Part shown: piece after piece, positions 6,956 through 16,134 of the stretch | How positions within the stretch are numbered: position 1 is the stretch's first letter | How the letters are laid out: each line of letters opens with the position of its first letter | The notes under the pieces: model-generated | Database searches by the model: none | Seen by the model: only the letters and a program-made list of their open reading frames with translations | What the model was told of the DNA's origin: nothing | Made by a program: the position numbers and the translations under genes | DNA from: Dryocola clanedunensis | Lineage (GTDB): Bacteria; Pseudomonadota; Gammaproteobacteria; Enterobacterales; Enterobacteriaceae | Assembly (NCBI RefSeq): GCF_025215155.1 | Contig: NZ_JALHAM010000109.1 | Length of the DNA: 64,000 bases | Direction: 5' to 3' (one strand)

Positions 6956-7558
6956 TTGGTAAACCCTAATGCATGAAAACATTAATTCAAGGGGTAGTTA
7001 CCCTTTGAAGTTTCGAGATTAGCCCTAGATTATCGGGGGTAAGTAATTTGTGCAACTATTGGATTTTAGGGTATAGAAGCCAATAAGCCCGTTGGTGGTA
7101 AGACAACGTGCGGAGCGTGGCGACTTCATCGGGGTTATGTCAGACAGTGAAGTTTATCAGGATAACCGTGTACCCTCTCGGGAGCGTGGCTGAGACGCTG
7201 GCAGAGCCTGCATATCGTATGCAGGGACGAAGACCACCATAAACCTGTTTATTCCCTGCAACGTCATCTCGACGTGTAGCATGTGGGAGCATCGGCAAAA
7301 AATGCGCTTCACTGAAAGTTTTGGGAGGTTTTAGAGACGCTGGCGGCGTCATTGGCTTCAAGTTTTTAGCCGAACGGTGCAACTGTTCACGCTTTGTACG
7401 TGTTTGAACCTGGAAACTACACGCCACTGTGAGATAATATCCCCTCGCCACTACTAACCACAGCGGCATTTTCTTGTGAAGGGGTCTTATACAGTTCTTG
7501 GTGACAGAAGGTAGAGGTTTTTCTCTTAACTTACTGTTTTTATTGAAAAAAACTGTAA
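6956..7558. other. Gene-free junction between accessory DNA and leuX
   Basis: No credible gene is seen. A 192-codon minus-strand ORF (7140-7718) crosses the tRNA and is discarded. A perfect hairpin, CCTGCATA-TCG-TATGCAGG, lies at 7207-7225. The 10-mer GGAGCGTGGC occurs at 7112-7121 and 7181-7190. Composition is mixed. The stretch could hold remnants of the integrated element or an unrecognised structured RNA. Confidence 0.4.
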
Positions 7559-7643
7559 TGGTGCCGAAGGCCGGAATCGAACCGGCACGCCTTGCGGCGG
7601 TTGATTTTGAATCAACTGCGTCTACCGATTTCGCCACTTCGGC
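7559..7643 (-). tRNA. leuX: tRNA-Leu (anticodon CAA)
   Basis: This 85-base class II tRNA begins GCCGAAGTGGCG, has the long variable arm of leucine tRNAs, the T-loop GGTTCGAATCC and an encoded CCA end. The anticodon stem GTTGA/TCAAC holds the loop TTCAAAA, so the anticodon is CAA and it reads UUG codons. In E. coli, leuX sits next to yjgB (ahr), as it does here, and its 3' end is a well-known integration site. The accessory genes lie on that 3' side. Confidence 0.97.
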
Positions 7644-7964
7644 ACGAAGAGGTATGCGGAAAACGTTGTGGATTATACCTGTCGCTGGCTGCCTTGCAAG
7701 CGTCGCTATGATCTTCACTTGCTGAACGCTGAAAAAAACAGCGCATCTTCATATCGTTGCCAGGCCTTGCAGGATTGCAGAAGCGTAGCCCCACCTGATC
7801 CCGGTGGAAGACGCTTACGCTTTTCCACCCTACAAAGGCGTCGTGGTGTTATCCCCCTCGGCACCTAACAAATTCTGAATCCTCCAGACAGCACATTACG
7901 CGATCACCCTCCGCGCTCCCCATGTTCTACACTTCCAGACTGAACCTTCGCTTAAGGAAACCAC
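7644..7964. other. Intergenic leuX-ahr region with a REP-like palindrome
   Basis: Divergent promoter region of leuX (leftward) and ahr (rightward). A REP-like dyad, GGTGGAA (7803-7809) and TTCCACC (7823-7829), encloses ACGCTTACGC-type sequence. No gene is seen. Confidence 0.5.
7672..7699 (-). promoter_or_regulatory. Promoter of leuX
   Basis: On the minus strand TTGCAA (complement of 7694-7699) is followed after 16 bases by a perfect TATAAT (complement of 7672-7677). This places the transcript start about 20-25 bases before the mature tRNA 5' end. Confidence 0.7.
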
Positions 7965-8984
7965 ATGTCCATTATCAAAAGTTACGCGGCAGCCCAGGCC
8001 GGTGCCGAACTGGAGCTTCACGAGTTCGACGCGGGCGAACTGCTGCCAGAGGACGTTGAAGTCAAGGTGGAGTACTGCGGTGTCTGCCATTCCGACCTGT
8101 CGATGATCGATAACGAATGGGGCTTCTCCCAGTATCCGCTGGTGCCGGGCCACGAGGTGATTGGCCGCGTGCATGCGCTGGGCAGCGCCGCTCAGGATAA
8201 AGGTCTGAAGGTCGGGCAGCGCGTGGGCATTGGCTGGACGGCGCGCAGCTGCGGGCACTGCGATGCCTGTATCAGCGGTAACCAGGTTAACTGCCAGGAA
8301 GGCAGCGTGCCGACGATCATGAATCGCGGTGGCTTCGCCGATAAAATCCGCGCCAACTGGCAGTGGGCCATTCCGCTGCCGGAATCCATTGATATCGAGT
8401 CCGCCGGTCCGCTGCTGTGCGGCGGCATTACCGTGTTCAAACCGCTGCTGATGCACCACGTTACGGCCACCAGCCGCGTGGGCGTGATCGGTATCGGCGG
8501 CCTGGGGCACATCGCCATCAAGCTGCTGCACGCCATGGGCTGCGAGGTGACGGCGTTCAGCTCTAACCCGTCCAAGAAAGAAGAAGTGCTGAAGATGGGC
8601 GCGGATAAAGTGGTGAACAGCCGCGATCCGGAAGCGTTAAACGCGCTGGCGGGCCAGTTCGACCTGATCATCAACACCGTTAACGTCGATTTAGACTGGA
8701 TGCCGTACTTCCAGGCGCTTGCCTGGGGCGGCAACTTCCACAGCGTCGGCGCGGTGATGAAGCCGTTCCAGGTGCCAGCCTTTACGCTGATCTCTGGCGA
8801 CCGCAGCGTCTCCGGCTCGGCAACCGGCTCCCCGCACGAGCTGCGCTCGCTGATGAAGCTGGCGGGCCGCGCCAAGGTGCAGCCGCAGATCGAGCTGTTC
8901 CCGATGTCGAAAATCAAAGAGGCGATTCAGCATGTGCGTGACGGCAAGGCCCGTTACCGCGTGGTGTTAAAAGCGGATTTTTGA
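7965..8984 (+). CDS. ahr: NADPH-dependent aldehyde reductase Ahr (YjgB)
   Basis: A zinc-dependent medium-chain alcohol dehydrogenase (339 aa) that reduces a range of aldehydes to alcohols in the cytoplasm. The catalytic-zinc segment is at residues 37-44 (YCGVCHSD) with GHE following at about 61. The structural-zinc cysteines lie in SCGHCDACISGNQVNC (about residues 90-105). A Rossmann GIGGLGH motif lies near residue 178. The length equals the family norm, and the start has AAGGAAA upstream. It is encoded divergently from leuX, as in E. coli, and followed by its own terminator. Confidence 0.93.
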   Translation: MSIIKSYAAAQAGAELELHEFDAGELLPEDVEVKVEYCGVCHSDLSMIDNEWGFSQYPLVPGHEVIGRVHALGSAAQDKGLKVGQRVGIGWTARSCGHCDACISGNQVNCQEGSVPTIMNRGGFADKIRANWQWAIPLPESIDIESAGPLLCGGITVFKPLLMHHVTATSRVGVIGIGGLGHIAIKLLHAMGCEVTAFSSNPSKKEEVLKMGADKVVNSRDPEALNALAGQFDLIINTVNVDLDWMPYFQALAWGGNFHSVGAVMKPFQVPAFTLISGDRSVSGSATGSPHELRSLMKLAGRAKVQPQIELFPMSKIKEAIQHVRDGKARYRVVLKADF

Positions 8985-8991
8985 TTTGATG

Positions 8992-9013
8992 AGGCCCCGT
9001 AAGGGGCCTTTTG
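8992..9013 (+). terminator. Intrinsic terminator of ahr
   Basis: AGGCCCC (8992-8998), loop GTAA plus AA, GGGGCCT (9003-9009), then TTTTG. It begins eight bases after the ahr stop codon. Confidence 0.8.
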
Positions 9014-9027
9014 TATTGAGCTATTCA

Positions 9028-9051
9028 CCGGATGGCGCTGCGCTTATCCGG
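9028..9051. repeat. REP-type palindrome overlapping the kinase stop codon
   Basis: CCGGAT (9028-9033) and ATCCGG (9046-9051) enclose GGCGCTGCGCTT, the classic enterobacterial REP core. The TAA of the dihydroxyacetone kinase gene (9044-9046, minus strand) lies inside it. Confidence 0.75.
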
Positions 9052-10687
9052 CCTGCAAGTTTTTGAAAACTTCAGCCACGGCTACTGCGCCAGGATCTTT
9101 CACTCCGTCCAGGCTGTCGCTGTTCACGTACGACGAGCGGCCCGCGTTCGCTTTCTGCATCTTCGCGGTGTCGTCCGCCCCTTTTGCTGCGGCCTTCGCG
9201 GCGGCCTTCAGGTCTTTACTCTGCAACGCTTCCAGCGCGGGCTGCAGCGCGTCGATTAACGTTCTGTCGCCCAGATCCGCTCCGCCGTAGCGCTTCATCT
9301 GCTCCAGCCCGAACAGCAGGGACTCCGGCAGCGGTTTCTTCTCGCTCACCTTCTGCCCGGCGGCGGTGAAGAAGATGGACATCAGTACGCCGCTCGAGCC
9401 GCCCATCACCGTTGCCAGCCGTTCACCCACCAGCTCCAGCAGCGCAGCCGTGTCGTTCAGCGGCAGTTTGCCCTTGTCGTTGAGCTGCGCGATATCGCGC
9501 GCCCCTTCCGCAAACGTCGAACCCGTGTCGCCGTCGCCCACCTTCGCATCCAGCGCGTTCAGGTGGCTCTCCTGGTCGATGAGGGTTTTGGTTATGCTTG
9601 CCACCAGCGCCTTCACGGCTGTATTTTCAGAGGCTTTCGGCTGCCCGCTTTTGCTGAGCACCTTATGTTTTTGCAGCGGCATGCTCTGAAGTTTAACCAA
9701 CGGCTGCCAGCCCGCCGTCTCCACGTCCGCCTGCAACGCTTTGATAAATCTGTCGTTCAGCACGATGGCCGAAAGAGAGAAGCCTTTCATGTCCAGCGCG
9801 CTCACCAGCGGCGCGGGGCCAATCAGGTACTCCAGCCGATCTTTCAGCGCCGAGTGCGCCAGCTCTTTGGTCAGCAGCGCCATCTCCAGCGACGACACGC
9901 CGCCGAGGTTATTGACCAGCACCGCCAGCTTCGCCTCTTTACCCGTCTTTTTACGCAGCGGCTTCACCAGCGCGGCGATAATCTCTTTGCTGTTCTGCGT
10001 GTCGACCGTGCTGGCCCCCGGCTCCCCGTGGATGCCCAGCCCCAGCTCGACGTGGCCGCCTTTAATACGCCCTTCTTCCTCGTCGCTGCCCGGCAGGCTG
10101 CAGGTCTGCATGGCCACGCCGATGCTGGCGATGCTGTCGCAGGCTTCCTGCGCAATGGCTTTGACGTCGCTGAGGGACCTGCCCTTTTCTGCGGCGTAGC
10201 CCGCAATTTTATGCACCAGCGCCGTTCCGGCGATGCCGCGCGGCTGCTTGTTATCCGGCAGCGAGATATCGTCGCCGACAATCACCATCTCGACCTTCAG
10301 GCCGTGCTTTTTCGCTTTCTCCGCCGCGAGGCCGAAGTTCAGGCGGTCGCCGGTGTAATTTTTCACAATCAGCAGGCAGCCACGATCGCCGGTTACCGCC
10401 ACTATTGCGTTCAGCACCGCGTCCACGCTCGGCGAGGCGAACAGGTCGCCGCATACCGCAGCGGTCAGCATCCCTTTGCCTACAAAGCCGACGTGCGCCG
10501 GTTCATGGCCGGAGCCGCCGCCGGAAATAATCGCCACTTTGCTTTTGTCCCAGTCGTTGCGGACGACCACGCGGATGGCGGGGTCGATATCCAGGCGCGT
10601 CAGATTGCGGAATCGGGAACTGATGATAACGCCTTCAATGGCGTCGTTGACCAGCTGTTTGCGGTCATTAAAGAAGAATCTGGACAT
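9044..10687 (-). CDS. ATP-dependent dihydroxyacetone kinase, single-chain (DhaK-DhaL fusion)
   Basis: Phosphorylates dihydroxyacetone to dihydroxyacetone phosphate with ATP. It has 547 residues. The N-terminal DhaK-type substrate domain (about 1-330) has GGGSGHEPAHVGFVG near residue 50 and a GIHGEPG loop carrying the histidine that binds substrate covalently. The C-terminal DhaL-type ATP domain (about 360-547) has the metal-binding DGDTGS motif and TLIDALQPAL. The fused form is like that of Citrobacter, not the PTS-dependent three-subunit E. coli enzyme. The start MSRFFFNDRK is chosen because it matches the family; an upstream ATG (10753) adds 22 unlikely residues. It lies tail-to-tail with ahr and head-to-head with yjgR. 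Confidence 0.9.
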   Translation of the reverse strand: MSRFFFNDRKQLVNDAIEGVIISSRFRNLTRLDIDPAIRVVVRNDWDKSKVAIISGGGSGHEPAHVGFVGKGMLTAAVCGDLFASPSVDAVLNAIVAVTGDRGCLLIVKNYTGDRLNFGLAAEKAKKHGLKVEMVIVGDDISLPDNKQPRGIAGTALVHKIAGYAAEKGRSLSDVKAIAQEACDSIASIGVAMQTCSLPGSDEEEGRIKGGHVELGLGIHGEPGASTVDTQNSKEIIAALVKPLRKKTGKEAKLAVLVNNLGGVSSLEMALLTKELAHSALKDRLEYLIGPAPLVSALDMKGFSLSAIVLNDRFIKALQADVETAGWQPLVKLQSMPLQKHKVLSKSGQPKASENTAVKALVASITKTLIDQESHLNALDAKVGDGDTGSTFAEGARDIAQLNDKGKLPLNDTAALLELVGERLATVMGGSSGVLMSIFFTAAGQKVSEKKPLPESLLFGLEQMKRYGGADLGDRTLIDALQPALEALQSKDLKAAAKAAAKGADDTAKMQKANAGRSSYVNSDSLDGVKDPGAVAVAEVFKNLQAG

Positions 10688-10821
10688 AGGTTCCTTAGAA
10701 TCTGAAAAACGTATGCAAAGCATAGTTCTTCCTTCGAGGGCTGCCGCAAACATGGGAATATGCTGATGACGTAATTTATCTGCTTGCTATGCTTATGGAA
10801 AATACCTGAGGGAAACGACAA

Positions 10822-12324
10822 ATGACCGCGCCACTGCTGATTGCCCGCACCACAGAAACTGAACTTAACCTGCTGCCGAATATGGCCAACCGCCATGGGC
10901 TTATCACCGGCGCAACCGGCACGGGTAAGACCGTTACGCTGCAAAAGCTGGCGGAATCCTTCTCTGAAATCGGCGTGCCGGTATTCATGGCGGACGTAAA
11001 AGGCGATCTGACCGGCGTTGCCGAAGAGGGCGCGGAGTCAGAAAAGCTGCTCGCCAGGCTCAATAAAATTGGTGCTACGGGCTGGTCACCCCACGGCAAC
11101 CCGGTGGTGCTGTGGGACATCTTCGGTGAAAAAGGCCATCCCGTGCGTGCAACGGTGTCGGACCTGGGGCCGCTGTTGCTTTCCCGCCTGCTTAATCTGA
11201 ACGACGTGCAGTCCGGCGTGCTGCAAATCATCTTCCGCATCGCGGACGACCAGGGCCTGCTGCTGCTGGACTTCAAAGATCTGCGCTCCGCCACGCAGTA
11301 CATCGGCGACAACGCGAAATCCTTCCAGAACCAGTACGGCAACATCAGCAGCGCCTCCGTGGGGGCCATCCAGCGCGGGCTGCTCCAGCTTGAGCAGCAG
11401 GGGGCGGAATACTTCTTCGGCGAGCCGATGCTGGATATCAAAGACTGGATGCGCACCGATGCCAGCGGCAAAGGCATCATTAATATCCTTTCGGCGGAGA
11501 AGCTTTACCAGATGCCGAAGCTTTACGCCGCAAGCCTGCTGTGGATGCTTTCGGAAGTTTACGAACAGCTGCCGGAAGCGGGCGACCAGGACAAACCTAA
11601 GCTGGTGTTCTTCTTTGATGAGGCCCATCTGCTGTTTAACGATGCCCCACAGGTGCTGCTGGATAAAATCGAGCAGGTTATCCGCCTGATCCGCTCCAAA
11701 GGCGTGGGCGTTTTCTTCGTTTCCCAGAACCCGTCGGATATCCCGGATACGGTGCTCGGCCAGCTGGGTAACCGCGTGCAGCACGCCCTGCGCGCCTTTA
11801 CGCCAAAAGATCAGAAGGCCGTTAAGACCGCCGCGCAGACCATGCGGGCAAACCCGGCGTTCGACACTGAAAAAGCGATTCAGGAGCTGGGCACCGGCGA
11901 AGCGCTGGTCTCCTTCCTCGATGAGAAAGGCAGCCCGACGATGGTCGAGCGCGCCATGGTTATTGCGCCCTGCTCGCGCATGGGGCCGGTGACGGACGAC
12001 GAGCGTAACGGCCTGCTGAACCACTCGCCGCTGTACGGGAAGTACGACGAGACGGTGGACAGGGAGTCGGCCTACGAACGTCTGCAAAAAGGCGTTCAGG
12101 CGGCGGGCGAAAAGCAGGACGCCCCTCCGGCAAAAGGCGCAGCGGTTGCGGTGGACGACGGCATCCTCGGCGGGCTGAAAGACATTCTCTTCGGCACCAC
12201 CGGCCCACGCGGCGGCAAGAAAGACGGCGTGGTGCAGACCATGGCGAAGAGCGCCGCCCGTCAGGTCACCAACCAGATTATCCGCGGCGTGCTCGGCAGC
12301 ATTATGGGCGGCCGCAAGCGTTAA
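10822..12324 (+). CDS. yjgR: HerA/FtsK-like ATPase YjgR (DUF853)
   Basis: A P-loop ATPase (500 aa) of the HerA-VirB4 class whose cellular role is not established. Walker A is GATGTGKTV (near residue 30), and Walker B is LVFFFDEAH (about residue 267). An arginine-rich NRVQHALRAFTP segment follows, as in HerA-type motors. The C-terminal 80 residues are a low-complexity A/G/K linker and a basic tail typical of YjgR. The start follows GAGGG by ten bases. In E. coli yjgR lies near the idn genes and leuX; here a kinase gene stands between it and ahr. Confidence 0.92.
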   Translation: MTAPLLIARTTETELNLLPNMANRHGLITGATGTGKTVTLQKLAESFSEIGVPVFMADVKGDLTGVAEEGAESEKLLARLNKIGATGWSPHGNPVVLWDIFGEKGHPVRATVSDLGPLLLSRLLNLNDVQSGVLQIIFRIADDQGLLLLDFKDLRSATQYIGDNAKSFQNQYGNISSASVGAIQRGLLQLEQQGAEYFFGEPMLDIKDWMRTDASGKGIINILSAEKLYQMPKLYAASLLWMLSEVYEQLPEAGDQDKPKLVFFFDEAHLLFNDAPQVLLDKIEQVIRLIRSKGVGVFFVSQNPSDIPDTVLGQLGNRVQHALRAFTPKDQKAVKTAAQTMRANPAFDTEKAIQELGTGEALVSFLDEKGSPTMVERAMVIAPCSRMGPVTDDERNGLLNHSPLYGKYDETVDRESAYERLQKGVQAAGEKQDAPPAKGAAVAVDDGILGGLKDILFGTTGPRGGKKDGVVQTMAKSAARQVTNQIIRGVLGSIMGGRKR

Positions 12325-12334
12325 TTTTTTCCAG

Positions 12335-12363
12335 GGCGAATAGGCCGGTGCCATTCGCCTTTA
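12335..12363 (+). terminator. Possible terminator after yjgR
   Basis: GGCGAAT (12335-12341) and ATTCGCC (12353-12359) are followed by a short T-run, eleven bases after the yjgR stop. Confidence 0.45.
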
Positions 12364-12377
12364 ATGTTAAACACCCC

Positions 12378-12402
12378 GGCGGATGACGCAGGCTTATCCG
12401 CC
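12378..12402. repeat. REP-type palindrome
   Basis: GGCGGAT (12378-12384) and ATCCGCC (12396-12402) enclose GACGCAGGCTT, followed by CTACAAGT as in other REP copies of this window. Confidence 0.7.
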
Positions 12403-12474
12403 CTACAAGTCTGTTCTTTGAATCCCGTCACAATCGCCGGATCGCTTTTTTCCATTCCCGGCACGTCAGGCTAA

Positions 12475-14544
<2,070 letters not shown>

Positions 14545-14893
14545 TTAAAGACTCCGGAAATATCGCTTCCCGGCTGTCTATGCCGGGGGCGAGCAGAGAA
14601 AACCCTTTAAAAAAAAGCAATACTCGCCGCCATAATTTATATAAATAGAATATAAACCTATATTTAGACAAATCAACATTATAAATACCTCCCTTCTCGC
14701 ATTTACTCCTATATTAGCTTTTCGGAATATCGCGAGTTAAGCAGCAACATTTTCAGCAAGTCACGTAGTCATAAACGTTGTGGTCATTGGCGGCCATTAC
14801 CGGCCAAAGGGAAGCAGTAGAGGCAATATGCCGTTGCAAAACACTATTGCCAGCAGCCAGAAGCTTGAAAGGACAAACTGTTAAGGAGCAACA
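14545..14893. other. AT-rich intergenic region upstream of the surface-protein locus
   Basis: CCCGGC-TGTCTAT-GCCGGG (14569-14587) just after fadH may end its transcript, although no T-run follows. From about 14610 to 14720 the DNA becomes strongly AT-rich (TATAAATAGAATATAAACC and similar), as in xenogeneically silenced promoter regions. No gene is seen. Confidence 0.5.
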
Positions 14894-15544
14894 ATGAACG
14901 GATATGGACTGGTCATGCAACACGGCCCGCTGGTAGTGACGCATAATCACTATTTAAAAGCTGGGATCGAATCCTTTCTTAACGAGAAGGCAAGGAAGCG
15001 TTGCCTGGCCGCAAGCCACAACGCGATATTTATTGATGTCGAAAGCCTCAAGTTTGTCTCCGACCCTGGCGTTATCCTGAAATATGCTGTTGACCATCAC
15101 TGTCCGGTTATTTTTATCTGCTCCAGCGGTGAGATGTCGATGGTCTTTCGGGGAAAGTTTCCTCATCTTGACGCCAGGGATACGCTTCTTGACTGGTGCG
15201 AACAGCTCGCCTCGTTACTTTCTGCAGATAAACCACTTTATTATCTGAAGGTGTTTAACGATTTTTTATTACTGCAAAAGCTGGGGCCAGTCCGCCTGAT
15301 TATTCTGTCATTGATGAACCAGGGGTTCTCTTTTGATGCGATTGCTCAGGAGCTTTGCCTGCCGCAAAAAAGCCTGTATCGCTATATTAATGGCCTGGTT
15401 TCCTATTTTGATGTTAAAAACGCCAGCTTTTTATTCTCATTGTTAAGGGATAAGTTTCCCTCTCACTATTTTTCTTCTCGTTTTAGACCGCAGCCAGAAA
15501 ATGCATTACCTCTTATCACAGGGAAGCCAGAGCTAGTTGCTTGA
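14894..15544 (+). CDS. LuxR-type transcriptional regulator with degenerate receiver-like N-terminus (216 aa)
   Basis: Probable activator or repressor of the adjacent lipoprotein and adhesin genes. Residues about 130-180 follow the LuxR/FixJ helix-turn-helix pattern (LGPVRLIILSLMNQGFSFDAIA, then LPQKSLYRYINGL). The N-terminal 120 residues resemble a receiver-like fold with an AIFIDVE strand, but the usual acidic pocket and lysine are not all evident, so phosphorylation is doubtful. AAGGAG lies five bases before the ATG. The leader TAAGGAGCAACA is repeated before the next gene. It is AT-rich relative to fadH, suggesting transfer. The target genes are inferred from position. Confidence 0.75.
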   Translation: MNGYGLVMQHGPLVVTHNHYLKAGIESFLNEKARKRCLAASHNAIFIDVESLKFVSDPGVILKYAVDHHCPVIFICSSGEMSMVFRGKFPHLDARDTLLDWCEQLASLLSADKPLYYLKVFNDFLLLQKLGPVRLIILSLMNQGFSFDAIAQELCLPQKSLYRYINGLVSYFDVKNASFLFSLLRDKFPSHYFSSRFRPQPENALPLITGKPELVA

Positions 15545-15608
15545 TTTTTAACACAGCCATTTTGCACAACGCCAGGAACGCTATTTTTTTGCTAAGGAGC
15601 AACACACT

Positions 15609-16052
15609 ATGATGTTACGTACTTCCACCCTTTTATTACTGGGATCCGTTTTCCTTCTCTCTGCCTGTTCAGCGCCGTCTAAAAAGGCGCCGAGTGCGAC
15701 CTCAGCGACCACCGGATACCAGAGCACCAATACGCCAACCGATAAATACATTGCGAAGCGTGTCACGACGCTTGCGGGTTTTACGCTGGCTTCGAGCAAT
15801 AACGTGTGCGTTGATCATTTTAATTTTCTTAAAGAAGCGCAGTCCAACAACTATCCGAAGTATACCAAAGACTATGGTGACATCGGTAAGGGATATCGTT
15901 TCCTGAATATTAATAAAAACATCATGGATAAAGACGCGAAAGATGTTTATACCATGATGCTTGAAATGAAACTGGATACCCTCTGCACCAAAGTACAGTA
16001 TTCCGGATACGCGGTTGTCAAAGATAAAATAAAAGAACTCTCTTCTATTTAA
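15609..16052 (+). CDS. Lipoprotein, paralogue of the one at 23.3 kb (147 aa)
   Basis: Signal peptide with lipobox LLSAC, giving lipidated Cys20. A short S/A/T/P-rich linker is followed by a helical C-terminal domain of about 95 residues. That domain matches the second lipoprotein of this locus: shared features include NN-x-C, FLN-x-NKNIMD, AK-x-x-YTM-x-L-x-MK, TLC-x-K-x-QYS and a C-terminal hydrophobic-SSI or SGI. The two conserved cysteines probably form a disulfide. The residue after the lipid Cys is Ser, which predicts outer-membrane sorting. It is followed by a strong terminator and then the adhesin gene. A role as adhesin partner or assembly factor is inferred. Confidence 0.75.
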   Translation: MMLRTSTLLLLGSVFLLSACSAPSKKAPSATSATTGYQSTNTPTDKYIAKRVTTLAGFTLASSNNVCVDHFNFLKEAQSNNYPKYTKDYGDIGKGYRFLNINKNIMDKDAKDVYTMMLEMKLDTLCTKVQYSGYAVVKDKIKELSSI

Positions 16053-16076
16053 ATTCACTGCCTTTTTATATTGCAG

Positions 16077-16103
16077 AACCCCGCTGCCGCGGCGGGGGTT
16101 TTC
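16077..16103 (+). terminator. Intrinsic terminator between lipoprotein and adhesin genes
   Basis: CCCCGC (16079-16084) pairs with GCGGGG around a short G/C-rich loop and is followed by TTTT. It may set the lipoprotein-to-adhesin expression ratio if the two genes share a promoter. Confidence 0.7.
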
Positions 16104-16134
16104 CTACACCCTTAATAAATCACTGGTAACCACT

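Noticed and set aside
7140..7718. 192-codon minus-strand ORF across leuX
   Set aside because: It reads through the tRNA gene and has no plausible start or composition.
9563..10705. Long plus-strand ORF (380 codons) opposite the dihydroxyacetone kinase gene
   Set aside because: It is the antisense of a well-conserved GC-rich gene, has H/Q/R-rich shadow composition and no ribosome site.
11086..12354. Long minus-strand ORF (422 codons) opposite yjgR
   Set aside because: Shadow of the yjgR reading frame with typical H/R/L-rich composition; yjgR has clear Walker motifs on the other strand.
14894..15544. Considered whether the LuxR-type protein is a true two-component response regulator
   Set aside because: No adjacent sensor kinase, and the receiver acidic pocket and lysine are not convincingly present.
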